This document shows positions 1 through 6,343 of a stretch of DNA of 7,186 nucleotides, piece by piece; positions within the stretch are counted from its first letter, which is position 1; every line of letters starts with the position of its first letter. The stretch is from positions 1 to 7,186 of the forward strand of contig SLGS01000156.1 in assembly GCA_007136565.1 (NCBI GenBank), in the 5' to 3' direction. Under the pieces are notes generated by a model. That model did no database searches. It saw only the letters and a program-made list of their open reading frames with translations, and was not told where the DNA came from. Source of the stretch: Clostridia bacterium (lineage in GTDB: Bacteria; Bacillota; Sulfobacillia; SLMV01). Both the position numbers and the translations under genes were made by a program.

Positions 1-1067
1 AGAAAATCCGCGGACTCCGAGTCCCGGGGAATACCGAGATTGCGAGATCGCCGATTTGCCCCCAGGTCGCGACCGTCGGCTAAAGCCTCTCCCTGTGGAA
101 GATGCACTACGGTGGCGCCCGCAGATCGACAGACCCTCAGGAGTTTCTCGATCACGGGAATGGTCTCCCGGGTGCGTCGGACGAAGTCGTCCAACTCCTC
201 CCCCGCTCCCGCGGCCCTGGCCCTAGAAATCAATTTCCCGTGGGCATCCCCCGCGAACCTCTGGCAATTCATGAGCAGCAGTGCCGTTCGACCGGGATCC
301 AGGACGGGTTCGACGGGAGCGCCGAAAATGGCACTGTACGGGTCATCATCACTCCAGTTATCCGCACCCGCGGGAGGACACATCTCGGGTACCATTCGGG
401 GCTCGAACGACGCGAATTCGCCCAAGACGGCATCGGTGTCCGTCGAGCGCACTATTCCCCCGACCATTCGCTCGAGGGCGCCGCGATGGGCCCCCGGCGA
501 GGAGTCCGCGCAGGCATCGTCGACGACAGTCACGAAGTAGCCGAGGTCGGCGGCGTCGCGAACGGCGCTCTCGACGCATCCTCCGGTGGAAATCCCCGTC
601 ATCACCAGGTGACGCATACCCATGGCCCTTAGTATCACGTCGAGGTTGGTCCACGGGAACACCCCGGAGGAGGACTTGTTTATCACTATCTCGTCTTCGA
701 TGGGCCGCACCTCGGGGAGAAACTCCGCTTCCTTACTATCGCTGGGGACAAAAAGCCCCCTCACTCGCTGTTTGAGCCCGACGTCCCGGCAGTCGCGGGT
801 GAGCTCGGCAACTCGGACGTGGATAACCTCGATCCCTTTCGATCTGGCGCCATCGAGAAGGCGCTGAACATTGGGCAGGATCCGTTCGACGCCCTCGAAC
901 ATGGGAGCGAAAAGATGCTCGACTCCCTTGCGCCGCGCTGTCAGTCCCTCGCCCCAGTCCGGGTGCGCATCGAAGTATTGTAGGTCAATGACGAGCAGTG
1001 CCGTGTCCCCCGAATCCAGCTCGTGATCCCACGATGCCTCAAACATCCCCTCGAAGGGGTCTTTCAA
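1..1067 (-). CDS. Tandem-domain isochorismatase-fold cysteine hydrolase (partial, C-terminus off the left edge)
   Basis: 355 residues are visible. Domain 1 (about 16-215) is a complete isochorismatase-like hydrolase with the family's catalytic triad: Asp28 in VIDLQ, Lys131 in INKSSSG and Cys164 in GISTGGC. Proteins with this triad hydrolyse amide, ureido or ester bonds in small molecules; the substrate here cannot be named. Domain 2 begins near residue 242 and repeats the same order of motifs: DPYSAIF, then TALLLMNCQ, then AGATVVHLP, then SRNLGIPRDSESADF. Its triad Asp is replaced by Asn267; its Lys and Cys lie beyond the edge. TTG at 1067 is preferred over ATG at 1046 for two reasons. GGGAGAG (1077-1083) lies 9 nt before the TTG, whereas the ATG has no properly spaced site. 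The domain repeat also aligns without gaps back to DPF (residues 3-5), upstream of the ATG. It lies 80 nt after the M20 gene on the same strand. No signal peptide or membrane segment, so probably cytoplasmic. The family is confident; specificity is unknown. Confidence 0.88.
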   Translation of the reverse strand, partial: MKDPFEGMFEASWDHELDSGDTALLVIDLQYFDAHPDWGEGLTARRKGVEHLFAPMFEGVERILPNVQRLLDGARSKGIEVIHVRVAELTRDCRDVGLKQRVRGLFVPSDSKEAEFLPEVRPIEDEIVINKSSSGVFPWTNLDVILRAMGMRHLVMTGISTGGCVESAVRDAADLGYFVTVVDDACADSSPGAHRGALERMVGGIVRSTDTDAVLGEFASFEPRMVPEMCPPAGADNWSDDDPYSAIFGAPVEPVLDPGRTALLLMNCQRFAGDAHGKLISRARAAGAGEELDDFVRRTRETIPVIEKLLRVCRSAGATVVHLPQGEALADGRDLGANRRSRNLGIPRDSESADF

Positions 1068-1101
1068 TGGAACTCACTCTCCCGTCCATCCCGGCGGATT
1101 G

Positions 1102-1129
1102 CGGGGCGGCGCGCAAACGCGCCGCCCCG
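1102..1129 (-). terminator. Strong G+C hairpin between the M20 and cysteine hydrolase genes
   Basis: A perfect 12-bp inverted repeat (1102-1113 with 1118-1129, arm CGGGGCGGCGCG) encloses a 4-nt loop, UUUG in the minus-strand transcript. It starts 18 nt after the M20 stop codon and ends 35 nt before the TTG start of the next gene. Neither strand has a T-run after the stem, so it is not a canonical intrinsic terminator. It could be a U-tract-less or leaky terminator, a 3'-end stabiliser, or an RNA-processing site that sets relative expression of the two genes. The structure is read directly; the role is inferred. Confidence 0.5.
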
Positions 1130-1147
1130 GGTACTCATCTACTACGG

Positions 1148-2458
1148 TTATCCCTCGATGACTTCGCGCCACATGTCCAAATAGCTATCGCGATCGTATA
1201 CGGGTTCGTATTCATCGATGACACCGCGGGCCACCTCGGCGTCATCCCAGAGAAGGTCGATAACCGTACAGGCCATTACCTTGGCCGGGATCAACCAGGC
1301 CATCTCCTCATCCACGACCTCGAAGTCTCGGGCGTGGCCCCGTCCCTTTATGCCGCCGATGTAGGGATGAATGGCGGGCATCAGGTGGCTGATATCTCCC
1401 ATGTCCGTGGAACCGCCCCTGAAGCCGACCCGCATTATGTTCTCCTCGCCGATGAGCCCGGAGGCATTCTCCGCAAAGAGGTCATTCATCCTGGAATTGG
1501 ACAACATCGGCAAGTAACCGGGGAGCTCGGTGATGTCGACCTCGGCACCGATGGCGTAGGCGCCACCCTGGAGAGCGCGGTTTACCTTGGCACTGGCGTC
1601 GAGGATGGCCTCCGTCTTCTTGCCACGCACGTATGTCTCGATGGCGACGTCGGCGGGAACGATGTTAACCAAGTCCCCACCCCGGGTTATGATGGGATGG
1701 ACCCTGATGGAGTCCTCGTCCTTGAAGGTCTCCCGCTGAGCGTGTATACCCATCAACCCCAGCATAGCGGCGTTGAGGGCGTTAACACCGTAGAAGGGAG
1801 CCGCGCCGGCGTGGGCTTCCTGGCCGCTGTACCGAACGGTCTTTCCCACGAAACCGTTGTTGCCGGCCGCAAGTTGCATCTTCCGATCCGGCAGCTCCGC
1901 CGCCGAGTGGATCATCGCCGCGAGATCGACGTCGTCCAGTTCACCGAGGCGAATTAACTCCTGCTTGCCCCCGAAGAACTCCAACTTGCCCTCTGCCTTG
2001 AGCTTCTCGCGATACTCGAGTTCGATGAATTCCTCGGCCGGTACCGCGATGAAACTGAGGCCCGCTCCGAGGTGCTCGTGTATCCCGGTGGTGGTGAGGC
2101 CGATGGCCGTTCCCATCATCACGCCGAGCTGAGCGTGGTGTCCGCAGGCGTGGATGGCGGCGGTCTCCGGATCAGCGTCGGGATGATCCCGGCAAACGAC
2201 GGCATCCAACTCCCCGAGTATCGCCATCCTCAGGTCGTCGCCGGCTCCATCGACGTCCGCGCGCAGCCCGGTAATCGCTATCTCGTCCCGATACTCGAGT
2301 CCGATTTCATCGAAGTATTCGGCGACCTTCGATGCGGTTCTCGTCTCCTTGAAACCCAGCTCGGGATGCTTCCAGATGTCACGCACGAATTCGTTTAATC
2401 GATCCGCGGCGGCATCAATGGCCTCCATTGCCTTCTGTTTCGCTTCCTGCTTTTGCAT
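1148..2458 (-). CDS. M20-family metallo-amidohydrolase (AbgB / aminoacylase-like)
   Basis: 436 residues, a normal length for an M20D-type amidohydrolase; these cut the amide bond of N-acyl or N-aminoacyl compounds using one or two metal ions. Visible motifs in order: HPELGF at 31-36; LGELDAV (81-87); the metal-binding HACGHH (103-108), giving Cys105 and His107 as ligands; AEE at 141-143 with the catalytic and metal glutamates; His184; the dimerisation-domain motif QEAHAGAAPFYGVNAL (213-228); GGSTDMGDISH (348-358); and GHARDFEVVDEE (374-385), with a late metal histidine, probably His375. The STDMGD..H pattern resembles aminobenzoyl-glutamate hydrolase (AbgB) and relatives more than peptidases such as PepT. 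The ATG at 2458 has only a poor ribosome site, but an in-frame TAG lies two codons upstream and the distance to HPEL fits the family. No signal peptide, so probably cytoplasmic. The gene lies 71 nt after the baeRF gene and 80 nt before the cysteine hydrolase, suggesting co-transcription. The true substrate cannot be told from sequence. Confidence 0.9.
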   Translation of the reverse strand: MQKQEAKQKAMEAIDAAADRLNEFVRDIWKHPELGFKETRTASKVAEYFDEIGLEYRDEIAITGLRADVDGAGDDLRMAILGELDAVVCRDHPDADPETAAIHACGHHAQLGVMMGTAIGLTTTGIHEHLGAGLSFIAVPAEEFIELEYREKLKAEGKLEFFGGKQELIRLGELDDVDLAAMIHSAAELPDRKMQLAAGNNGFVGKTVRYSGQEAHAGAAPFYGVNALNAAMLGLMGIHAQRETFKDEDSIRVHPIITRGGDLVNIVPADVAIETYVRGKKTEAILDASAKVNRALQGGAYAIGAEVDITELPGYLPMLSNSRMNDLFAENASGLIGEENIMRVGFRGGSTDMGDISHLMPAIHPYIGGIKGRGHARDFEVVDEEMAWLIPAKVMACTVIDLLWDDAEVARGVIDEYEPVYDRDSYLDMWREVIEG

Positions 2459-2529
2459 GATCTAGCGGCGGTGTGGGCCGCCTTCCCCCCTTCGGGAAAT
2501 AGAGGTTAGCCTACGTCATGTAGCTCCTA
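2459..2529. other. Intergenic gap between the baeRF and M20 genes
   Basis: 71 nt without a gene. It contains two weak 5-bp inverted repeats (GGCGG 2467-2471 with CCGCC 2478-2482; TTCCC 2483-2487 with GGGAA 2494-2498). The first lies just before the M20 ATG, where a Shine-Dalgarno sequence would be expected but is poor. No T-run follows either stem, so I do not call a terminator, and I see no clear promoter. Confidence 0.4.
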
Positions 2530-3684
2530 TCAATACCTAAAATTGGCGATCAGGCCGTCGTCACCGGGCATCTTCTCCGGTGGAACGGCGTGAACCTCGC
2601 CACCCCTATCCAGGGCCAATACCGAGGCCAAGTCGAGTAGATCCTCGGATTCGGGATGATCTTCCTCGAGCAGTTCGACGATTCCCCGCTCCTCGTCGAA
2701 GGTACCCCACACGTGAGCACCCTCCGCCACCAGCAGCGAATCGACCCTGCCGTGGAAGGCCGCGGGCACGATCTCGCGAACGTCGCTCGAGGTCAGACCG
2801 GTTCCCGCCTGTTGGTTGTACCTCTCGATGGCCTGTTCGACATCGGCCATGAAGACGGGAGCCACTATCTCCCACGCTTTGCGGTGGAGGTTCTCTTCCG
2901 TCTCGCGGTCCGGATTGCCCGTTACGCCACCCTCCAGGAGATGGGGGTAGCTGTTGGCTTCGCGGTATATCGGGAGCAGGTAATCCACACCCGCCAATAC
3001 CAGGGGAGCCCTGTCCCCCGCCAGGAGCTCGCCGAGTCCACGGTCCACCAACTCGAAGTACCGGAGGATATCGGTCTTCGCCTCCTCGGAGGCATCGCCG
3101 TGGCCGTGGAAGATGGCGGAACCCCGTCCATCGCGGGTCGGTCCGCCGATCCTAGACTGCAGCTGGGGTTCGGGGTCATCCCACTGGAGGGCGTCGGCGA
3201 GATTCTCCGGCACGTTACCGAGGTCCTCCACCGCCGTAAGGCTGAACCGAGATCCCTGGAATAGTCGGAGCTTGTTCTGGCTCATGGCGAGCAGGTAAAA
3301 CCGCCCATCCCCCGTCATCAGGGGCAGCATGGGCTTGATCAAGAAGCGATCCCCCACGGATACGATCTCGGAGAAAGTGCGGGGTACCCTGTAGTAGGCG
3401 AAGAAACCGGGCGCGACGAACATGGCCAGTCCGTCACTTTGATGTCTCCAAAACAGGGCATCTCCTCCGACCCGCCGGGGTTGATCGAGTATTTCGTCGG
3501 CGTCGGGACCGCGCAATCCCGATGCAACCAGGTCATCCCTGGCCTCCTTCAGTAGATTCTTGAACCGGATGGGATCCTGTTGTACCTCGGGTCCCGCCCG
3601 ATGAGTCGGCATGAACAAAGAGACGCAGTGGTCCTCGCTATGCTCCATGAGACGTCGCAGCTCTTCAGTCGTGAAAACGTCCAA
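2530..3684 (-). CDS. Bacterial archaeo-eukaryotic release factor family protein (baeRF family 3)
   Basis: 384 residues. The N-terminus HCVSLFMPTHRAGPE (19-33) followed by DPIRFKNLLKEA (37-48), the middle segment IFHGHGD (191-197), APLVLAGVDYLLPIYRE (226-242), and the end GRVDSLLVAEGAHVWG (312-327) through EDLLDLA (347-353) to KMPGDDGLIANFRY (371-384) are the recognisable pattern of baeRF family 3. These are eRF1/Pelota-like proteins with a C-terminal eL30e/L7Ae-like RNA-binding domain (about 300-384). A role in ribosome rescue or translation termination has been proposed for the wider group; it is unproven for this protein. I see no GGQ tripeptide, the peptide-release motif of true release factors. 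The start is TTG at 3684, preceded by GGAGGAG (3690-3696) with 5-nt spacing. It is transcribed away from nadC and is first in a minus-strand set of three. Family call is good; cellular role is open. Confidence 0.82.
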   Translation of the reverse strand: MDVFTTEELRRLMEHSEDHCVSLFMPTHRAGPEVQQDPIRFKNLLKEARDDLVASGLRGPDADEILDQPRRVGGDALFWRHQSDGLAMFVAPGFFAYYRVPRTFSEIVSVGDRFLIKPMLPLMTGDGRFYLLAMSQNKLRLFQGSRFSLTAVEDLGNVPENLADALQWDDPEPQLQSRIGGPTRDGRGSAIFHGHGDASEEAKTDILRYFELVDRGLGELLAGDRAPLVLAGVDYLLPIYREANSYPHLLEGGVTGNPDRETEENLHRKAWEIVAPVFMADVEQAIERYNQQAGTGLTSSDVREIVPAAFHGRVDSLLVAEGAHVWGTFDEERGIVELLEEDHPESEDLLDLASVLALDRGGEVHAVPPEKMPGDDGLIANFRY

Positions 3685-3745
3685 GACATCTCCTCCTTTC
3701 GATGCCCTCGCTGGTCTATGAGCTTCTCTTTCGACGCGTCCGTTC

Positions 3746-3798
3746 CTGTCTCACCAGCGTGGGCAGCGTTGACATTACAGTTGACAAGACAGCAGAAT
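3746..3798 (+). promoter_or_regulatory. Promoter and probable NiaR operator of the nadC-nadA-niaR operon
   Basis: A consensus -35 box TTGACA (3769-3774) is followed after 18 nt by CAGAAT (3793-3798), a 4/6 match to a -10 box, placing the start of transcription about 40 nt before the nadC ATG. A second TTGACA (3781-3786) lies inside the spacer exactly 12 bp after the first. An inverted pair CTGTCT (3746-3751) and AGACAG (3787-3792) flanks the region, with centres 41 bp apart. Repeats overlapping a promoter just upstream of an operon that ends in niaR are what a NiaR-repressed promoter would look like. I cannot check the NiaR consensus, so operator identity is inference; the repeats are read directly. 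Confidence 0.5.
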
Positions 3799-3842
3799 AT
3801 TGGGAGCCTAACACCATTACCCGAAGGAATCGAGGTAACACC

Positions 3843-4685
3843 ATGAACCCGGTATCTTTGAGAAGAATCGTCGATAGAGCCCTCGAGGAAGACCTCGCTT
3901 GGGGAGACATCTCGACCGAATCGGTACTCCCCGACCCCCTCTCCATGTCGCAAGCATCGATAAGTGCCAAAGAGGACGGCGTAATAGCCGGCAACGACGC
4001 CGCCCGCGCCGTCTTCTCCATCCTGGACCCGCAGATGGATTACCGGGTCCTGGTTCCCGACGGATCGGCTTGCCGCAAGAACGACAGGGTCGCGGAGGTT
4101 AGGGGTCGGGCCCGCGCGATGCTGTCCGGGGAACGCGTGGCACTCAATTTCCTCGCGCACATGTCGGGCATCGCCACCGCGACGCGAGCCATGGTCGACC
4201 TGGTATCGGATCTTCCGGCGAAGATCATCGATACCAGGAAGACGACCCCGGGGTTGCGCGCCCTGGAAAAGTACGCTGTTCGCATGGGCGGTGGTTTCAA
4301 TCACCGCTTCGATCTTTCGGCAGCCGTACTCCTTAAGGAGAATCATATCCAACTGGCCGGGGGCATAACCCATGCCGTGGAAGCAGCTCGATCCCGTGGT
4401 GGCCACACCGTGTTGGTGCAGGTCGAAGTCGTGGACATCGCGGGTGTCGAGGAAGGACTCGGGGTCGGCGCAGACGCTCTATTACTGGATAATATGGATA
4501 CCGCGACCATGGCTGATGCGGTGAAACTAGCGGCGGGGCGCATTCCCCTGGAGGCCTCCGGCGGAGTTCGCCCGGAGACGGTGCGGGCCATCGCGGAAGC
4601 TGGCGTAGACCTGATCTCCGTGGGTTATCTCACCCACTCCGCCCCGGCACTGGACTTGAGCATGCTAATTGAAGGTGAACGGTGA
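3843..4685 (+). CDS. nadC: Nicotinate-nucleotide pyrophosphorylase (carboxylating), quinolinate phosphoribosyltransferase
   Basis: 280 residues, the normal bacterial NadC length. It condenses quinolinate with PRPP to give nicotinate mononucleotide, CO2 and pyrophosphate: the last step of de novo synthesis before the shared NAD pathway. Visible motifs: EDLAWGDIS (16-24), GERVALNFLAHMSGIAT (96-112), the substrate and PRPP-binding block DTRKTTPGLRALEKYAV (130-146), GGGFNHRFDLSAAVLLKENH (149-168) with His154, Arg155 and Lys165, then VEV (194-196), LLLDNM (213-218) and the phosphate-binding LEASGGV (236-242). The ATG at 3843 has GAGG at 3832-3835 with 7-nt spacing. An in-frame upstream ATG at 3702 would add 47 residues unlike any NadC, and that stretch includes the promoter, so it is rejected. 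The stop overlaps the nadA start by one base. The enzyme is cytoplasmic and usually a dimer or hexamer. Confidence 0.97.
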   Translation: MNPVSLRRIVDRALEEDLAWGDISTESVLPDPLSMSQASISAKEDGVIAGNDAARAVFSILDPQMDYRVLVPDGSACRKNDRVAEVRGRARAMLSGERVALNFLAHMSGIATATRAMVDLVSDLPAKIIDTRKTTPGLRALEKYAVRMGGGFNHRFDLSAAVLLKENHIQLAGGITHAVEAARSRGGHTVLVQVEVVDIAGVEEGLGVGADALLLDNMDTATMADAVKLAAGRIPLEASGGVRPETVRAIAEAGVDLISVGYLTHSAPALDLSMLIEGER

Positions 4686-5731
4686 TGAACACCGCGACAG
4701 ACGTTTCCCGGGGGATCGAGGATCTTCGGGAATCGCTGGGATCAGATCTGACGATAGCCGCGCACTACTACGTGTCCCACGAAGTCAAGCGTTGGGCCGA
4801 CGAAATCGGTGACTCGTTGCAGCTGGCCCGCCTGGCCGCGGAGGATTCCAGCGCCCACCATCTCGTGTTTTGCGGAGTACTGTTCATGGGAGAAACCGCC
4901 GCCATACTCTCCGGGACGCAGCGGAATGTGTACCTTCCGAGGGCCGATGCTGGGTGCCCGCTGGCCGATTCGGCCACCATCGACGGAGTCCTGTCGGCCT
5001 GGGATGGGCTCGACCATCGCGACCGCTTCCTTCCCATCACCTACGTAAACTCCTCGGCCGAGATCAAGGCATTCTGCGGCGAGCGCGGGGGAGCGACCTG
5101 CACATCCTCGTCGGCTCGCCAGGTATTCGAAGCCGTCGAAGAATCCGGCAAACGCGTCTTTTTCATGCCCGATGAAAACCTGGGCCACAACACCGCCGTC
5201 GAAATGGGGATTCCCGAAGAAGAGATCTCGAGGTTCAACCCCGATACCCTGGAGTTCGAAGGGGCCGGGCCTGGCGATGCTCGAATCCTTCTTTGGGGTG
5301 GTTCCTGCCCGGTCCACGTCGAGTTTTCGCCCGAAGACGTTCGGGCGGCGAGGAATCGAGGGCTTCGCGTGGCGGCGCACCCGGAGTGCCGAAGGCAGGT
5401 ATGCGCCGTATCCGACGAGGTAGGTTCGACCGACCACATGGTGGACGTCGTATCCGCGGGAAGGAACGAATCCTGGGCCATAGGTAGCGAGATCAATCTC
5501 GTGGACTACTTGCAGAGGCAAAATCCCCGGCGCCACATCGAATCCCTGGGAGCGGCCCGGGCATGCGAGGACATGCACCGGATAACGGCAATGGATCTCC
5601 TCGCGACCCTGGAATCCATCGCCTCGGGCGACGCTGTCCCGGTGCGGGTCCCCACCGCCATCGCCGAACCCGCCCGCATCGCACTGGACAGGATGCTTTC
5701 GATCGTCGAGGGGCGGGGGTTGACCCCATGA
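4685..5731 (+). CDS. nadA: Quinolinate synthase A
   Basis: 348 residues. Condenses iminoaspartate with dihydroxyacetone phosphate to form quinolinate, using an oxygen-sensitive [4Fe-4S] cluster. The three expected cluster cysteines are present: Cys91 in AGCPLAD, Cys208 in GGSCPVH, and Cys294 in ACEDMHRIT. Other family marks are AAHYYV (25-30), IGDSLQLAR (41-49), FCGVLFMGETAAIL (62-75), GATCTSSSA (136-144), MPDENLGHNT (161-170) and HPEC (232-235). The 117-residue gap between the first two cysteines, with GSEINLVDYL (267-276), fits the longer Bacillus-type NadA rather than the E. coli or Thermotoga type. ATG at 4685 is chosen because AAGGTGA (4672-4678) lies 6 nt upstream; GTG at 4682 is an alternative adding one residue. 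The start shares one base with the nadC stop, and the stop overlaps the niaR start by four bases, so translation is likely coupled. No nadB is in the window. Confidence 0.97.
   Translation: MNTATDVSRGIEDLRESLGSDLTIAAHYYVSHEVKRWADEIGDSLQLARLAAEDSSAHHLVFCGVLFMGETAAILSGTQRNVYLPRADAGCPLADSATIDGVLSAWDGLDHRDRFLPITYVNSSAEIKAFCGERGGATCTSSSARQVFEAVEESGKRVFFMPDENLGHNTAVEMGIPEEEISRFNPDTLEFEGAGPGDARILLWGGSCPVHVEFSPEDVRAARNRGLRVAAHPECRRQVCAVSDEVGSTDHMVDVVSAGRNESWAIGSEINLVDYLQRQNPRRHIESLGAARACEDMHRITAMDLLATLESIASGDAVPVRVPTAIAEPARIALDRMLSIVEGRGLTP
5715..5730 (+). promoter_or_regulatory. Small hairpin abutting the niaR start codon
   Basis: GGGG (5716-5719), loop TTGA, CCCC (5724-5727), then the ATG at 5728. 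The stem is only 4 bp but all G-C, and it ties up the G-run that would otherwise serve as ribosome-binding site. Because it lies within the last codons of nadA, ribosomes finishing nadA would open it, linking niaR translation to nadA translation. Structure read directly; effect inferred. Confidence 0.35.
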
Positions 5732-6240
5732 ACCAAAGGCGAGCGCGACTCCTAGGGAGACTGGAGCATACGTCGACCCCGATGACCGGATCCGAGCTGT
5801 CGAAATTCTTGGGCGTCAGTCGCCAGGTAGTCGTATCCGACGTTGCCATACTCAGGGCGGCGGGCCACGATATCGTCGCAACTCCCCGCGGATACCGATT
5901 GAGCCGCGCCACCAGTGACGATCCCCTCTCGGCACAGATCGCTGTCTGCCATCGACCCGAGGATACCGAGACCGAGTTGATGACCATGGTCGAAGCCAAG
6001 GTGAGGGTAATCGATGTGACGGTGGAACACCCCGTTTACGGAGATCTTTGCGGCAACCTGCTCATGGAAACGCCCTCCGATGTCCGACGCTTCCTCCGTC
6101 GGTTGGAGGAGGCACGGGCTCCACTACTTTCGGATCTCACCGGGGGAGTTCACCTCCACCGCGTCGAATTTGACAAGATAGCCGACTTTCGCCGGGCCGA
6201 GGAGGCATTGAGAGATCTGGGATTCTTGGCCGAAGGCTGA
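5728..6240 (+). CDS. niaR: NiaR-type transcriptional repressor of NAD biosynthesis (HTH plus 3H domain)
   Basis: 170 residues, the usual length of NiaR (YrxA). An N-terminal winged helix-turn-helix (about 4-58: MTGSELSKFLGVSRQVVVSD at 19-38, then GHDIVATPRGYRL) is followed by a 3H domain (about 70-168). The 3H domain is named for its conserved histidines; likely metal or ligand residues here are His75 with Glu83 (CHRPEDTETEL), His101 in VEHPVYGDL, and His142 and His144 in TGGVHLHRVE. Known NiaR proteins bind nicotinic acid and then repress NAD synthesis or niacin uptake genes. Its position as third gene of the nadC-nadA operon supports that role and implies autoregulation. The ATG overlaps the nadA stop as ATGA. 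A G-run (5715-5719) may be the ribosome site but is partly paired in a small hairpin with the CCCC just before the ATG. Function is confident by family and context; the effector is inferred. Confidence 0.93.
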   Translation: MNQRRARLLGRLEHTSTPMTGSELSKFLGVSRQVVVSDVAILRAAGHDIVATPRGYRLSRATSDDPLSAQIAVCHRPEDTETELMTMVEAKVRVIDVTVEHPVYGDLCGNLLMETPSDVRRFLRRLEEARAPLLSDLTGGVHLHRVEFDKIADFRRAEEALRDLGFLAEG

Positions 6241-6343
6241 GGGATCTCACGAGCGGTCCCCGCCACGGTCTCCCCTTTCGGTTACATGCCCCGCCCACGC
6301 GGAGGAATTCCGGGCTACCGATCGCCAATGGAGGGGTACCAAC
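6241..6343. other. Intergenic gap between niaR and the ferric-reductase-like gene
   Basis: 103 nt without a gene. It holds the ribosome-binding site GGAGGGG (6330-6336) of the next gene. I see no clear terminator after niaR and no convincing -35/-10 pair, so read-through from the nad operon into the next gene is possible. Confidence 0.5.

Noticed and set aside
1..1067. Nicotinamidase (pncA), tempting because of the nearby NAD genes
   Set aside because: It shares the fold, but domain 1 lacks the Asp-x-His...His metal site of nicotinamidases, it is a two-domain protein, and it is not in the NAD operon.
998..1957. Long plus-strand open frame across the M20 gene (319 codons)
   Set aside because: It is antisense to a convincing M20 amidohydrolase, and its translation shows no recognisable domain.
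2467..2498. Intrinsic terminator after the baeRF gene
   Set aside because: Only two 5-bp stems, neither followed by a T-run.
2510..2529. Tiny frame after an AGGAG just past the baeRF stop
   Set aside because: It encodes only Met-Thr before a stop codon; no support for a real peptide.
3702..3842. 47-residue N-terminal extension of NadC
   Set aside because: It covers the likely promoter, has no family similarity, and the ATG at 3843 has a good ribosome site and gives the normal NadC length.
3685..3842. NAD-sensing riboswitch upstream of nadC
   Set aside because: The leader after the predicted promoter is only about 40 nt and I see no conserved stem set; repressor control by NiaR explains the region better.
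3549..4406. Long minus-strand open frame spanning the nadC 5' half and the divergent region (285 codons)
   Set aside because: It lies opposite nadC and out of frame with the baeRF gene; both of those have strong family motifs and ribosome sites. Its start of translation would cross the nad promoter.
4742..5578. Minus-strand open frame opposite nadA (278 codons)
   Set aside because: A mirror frame of a high-G+C gene; no domain is recognisable and nadA is certain.
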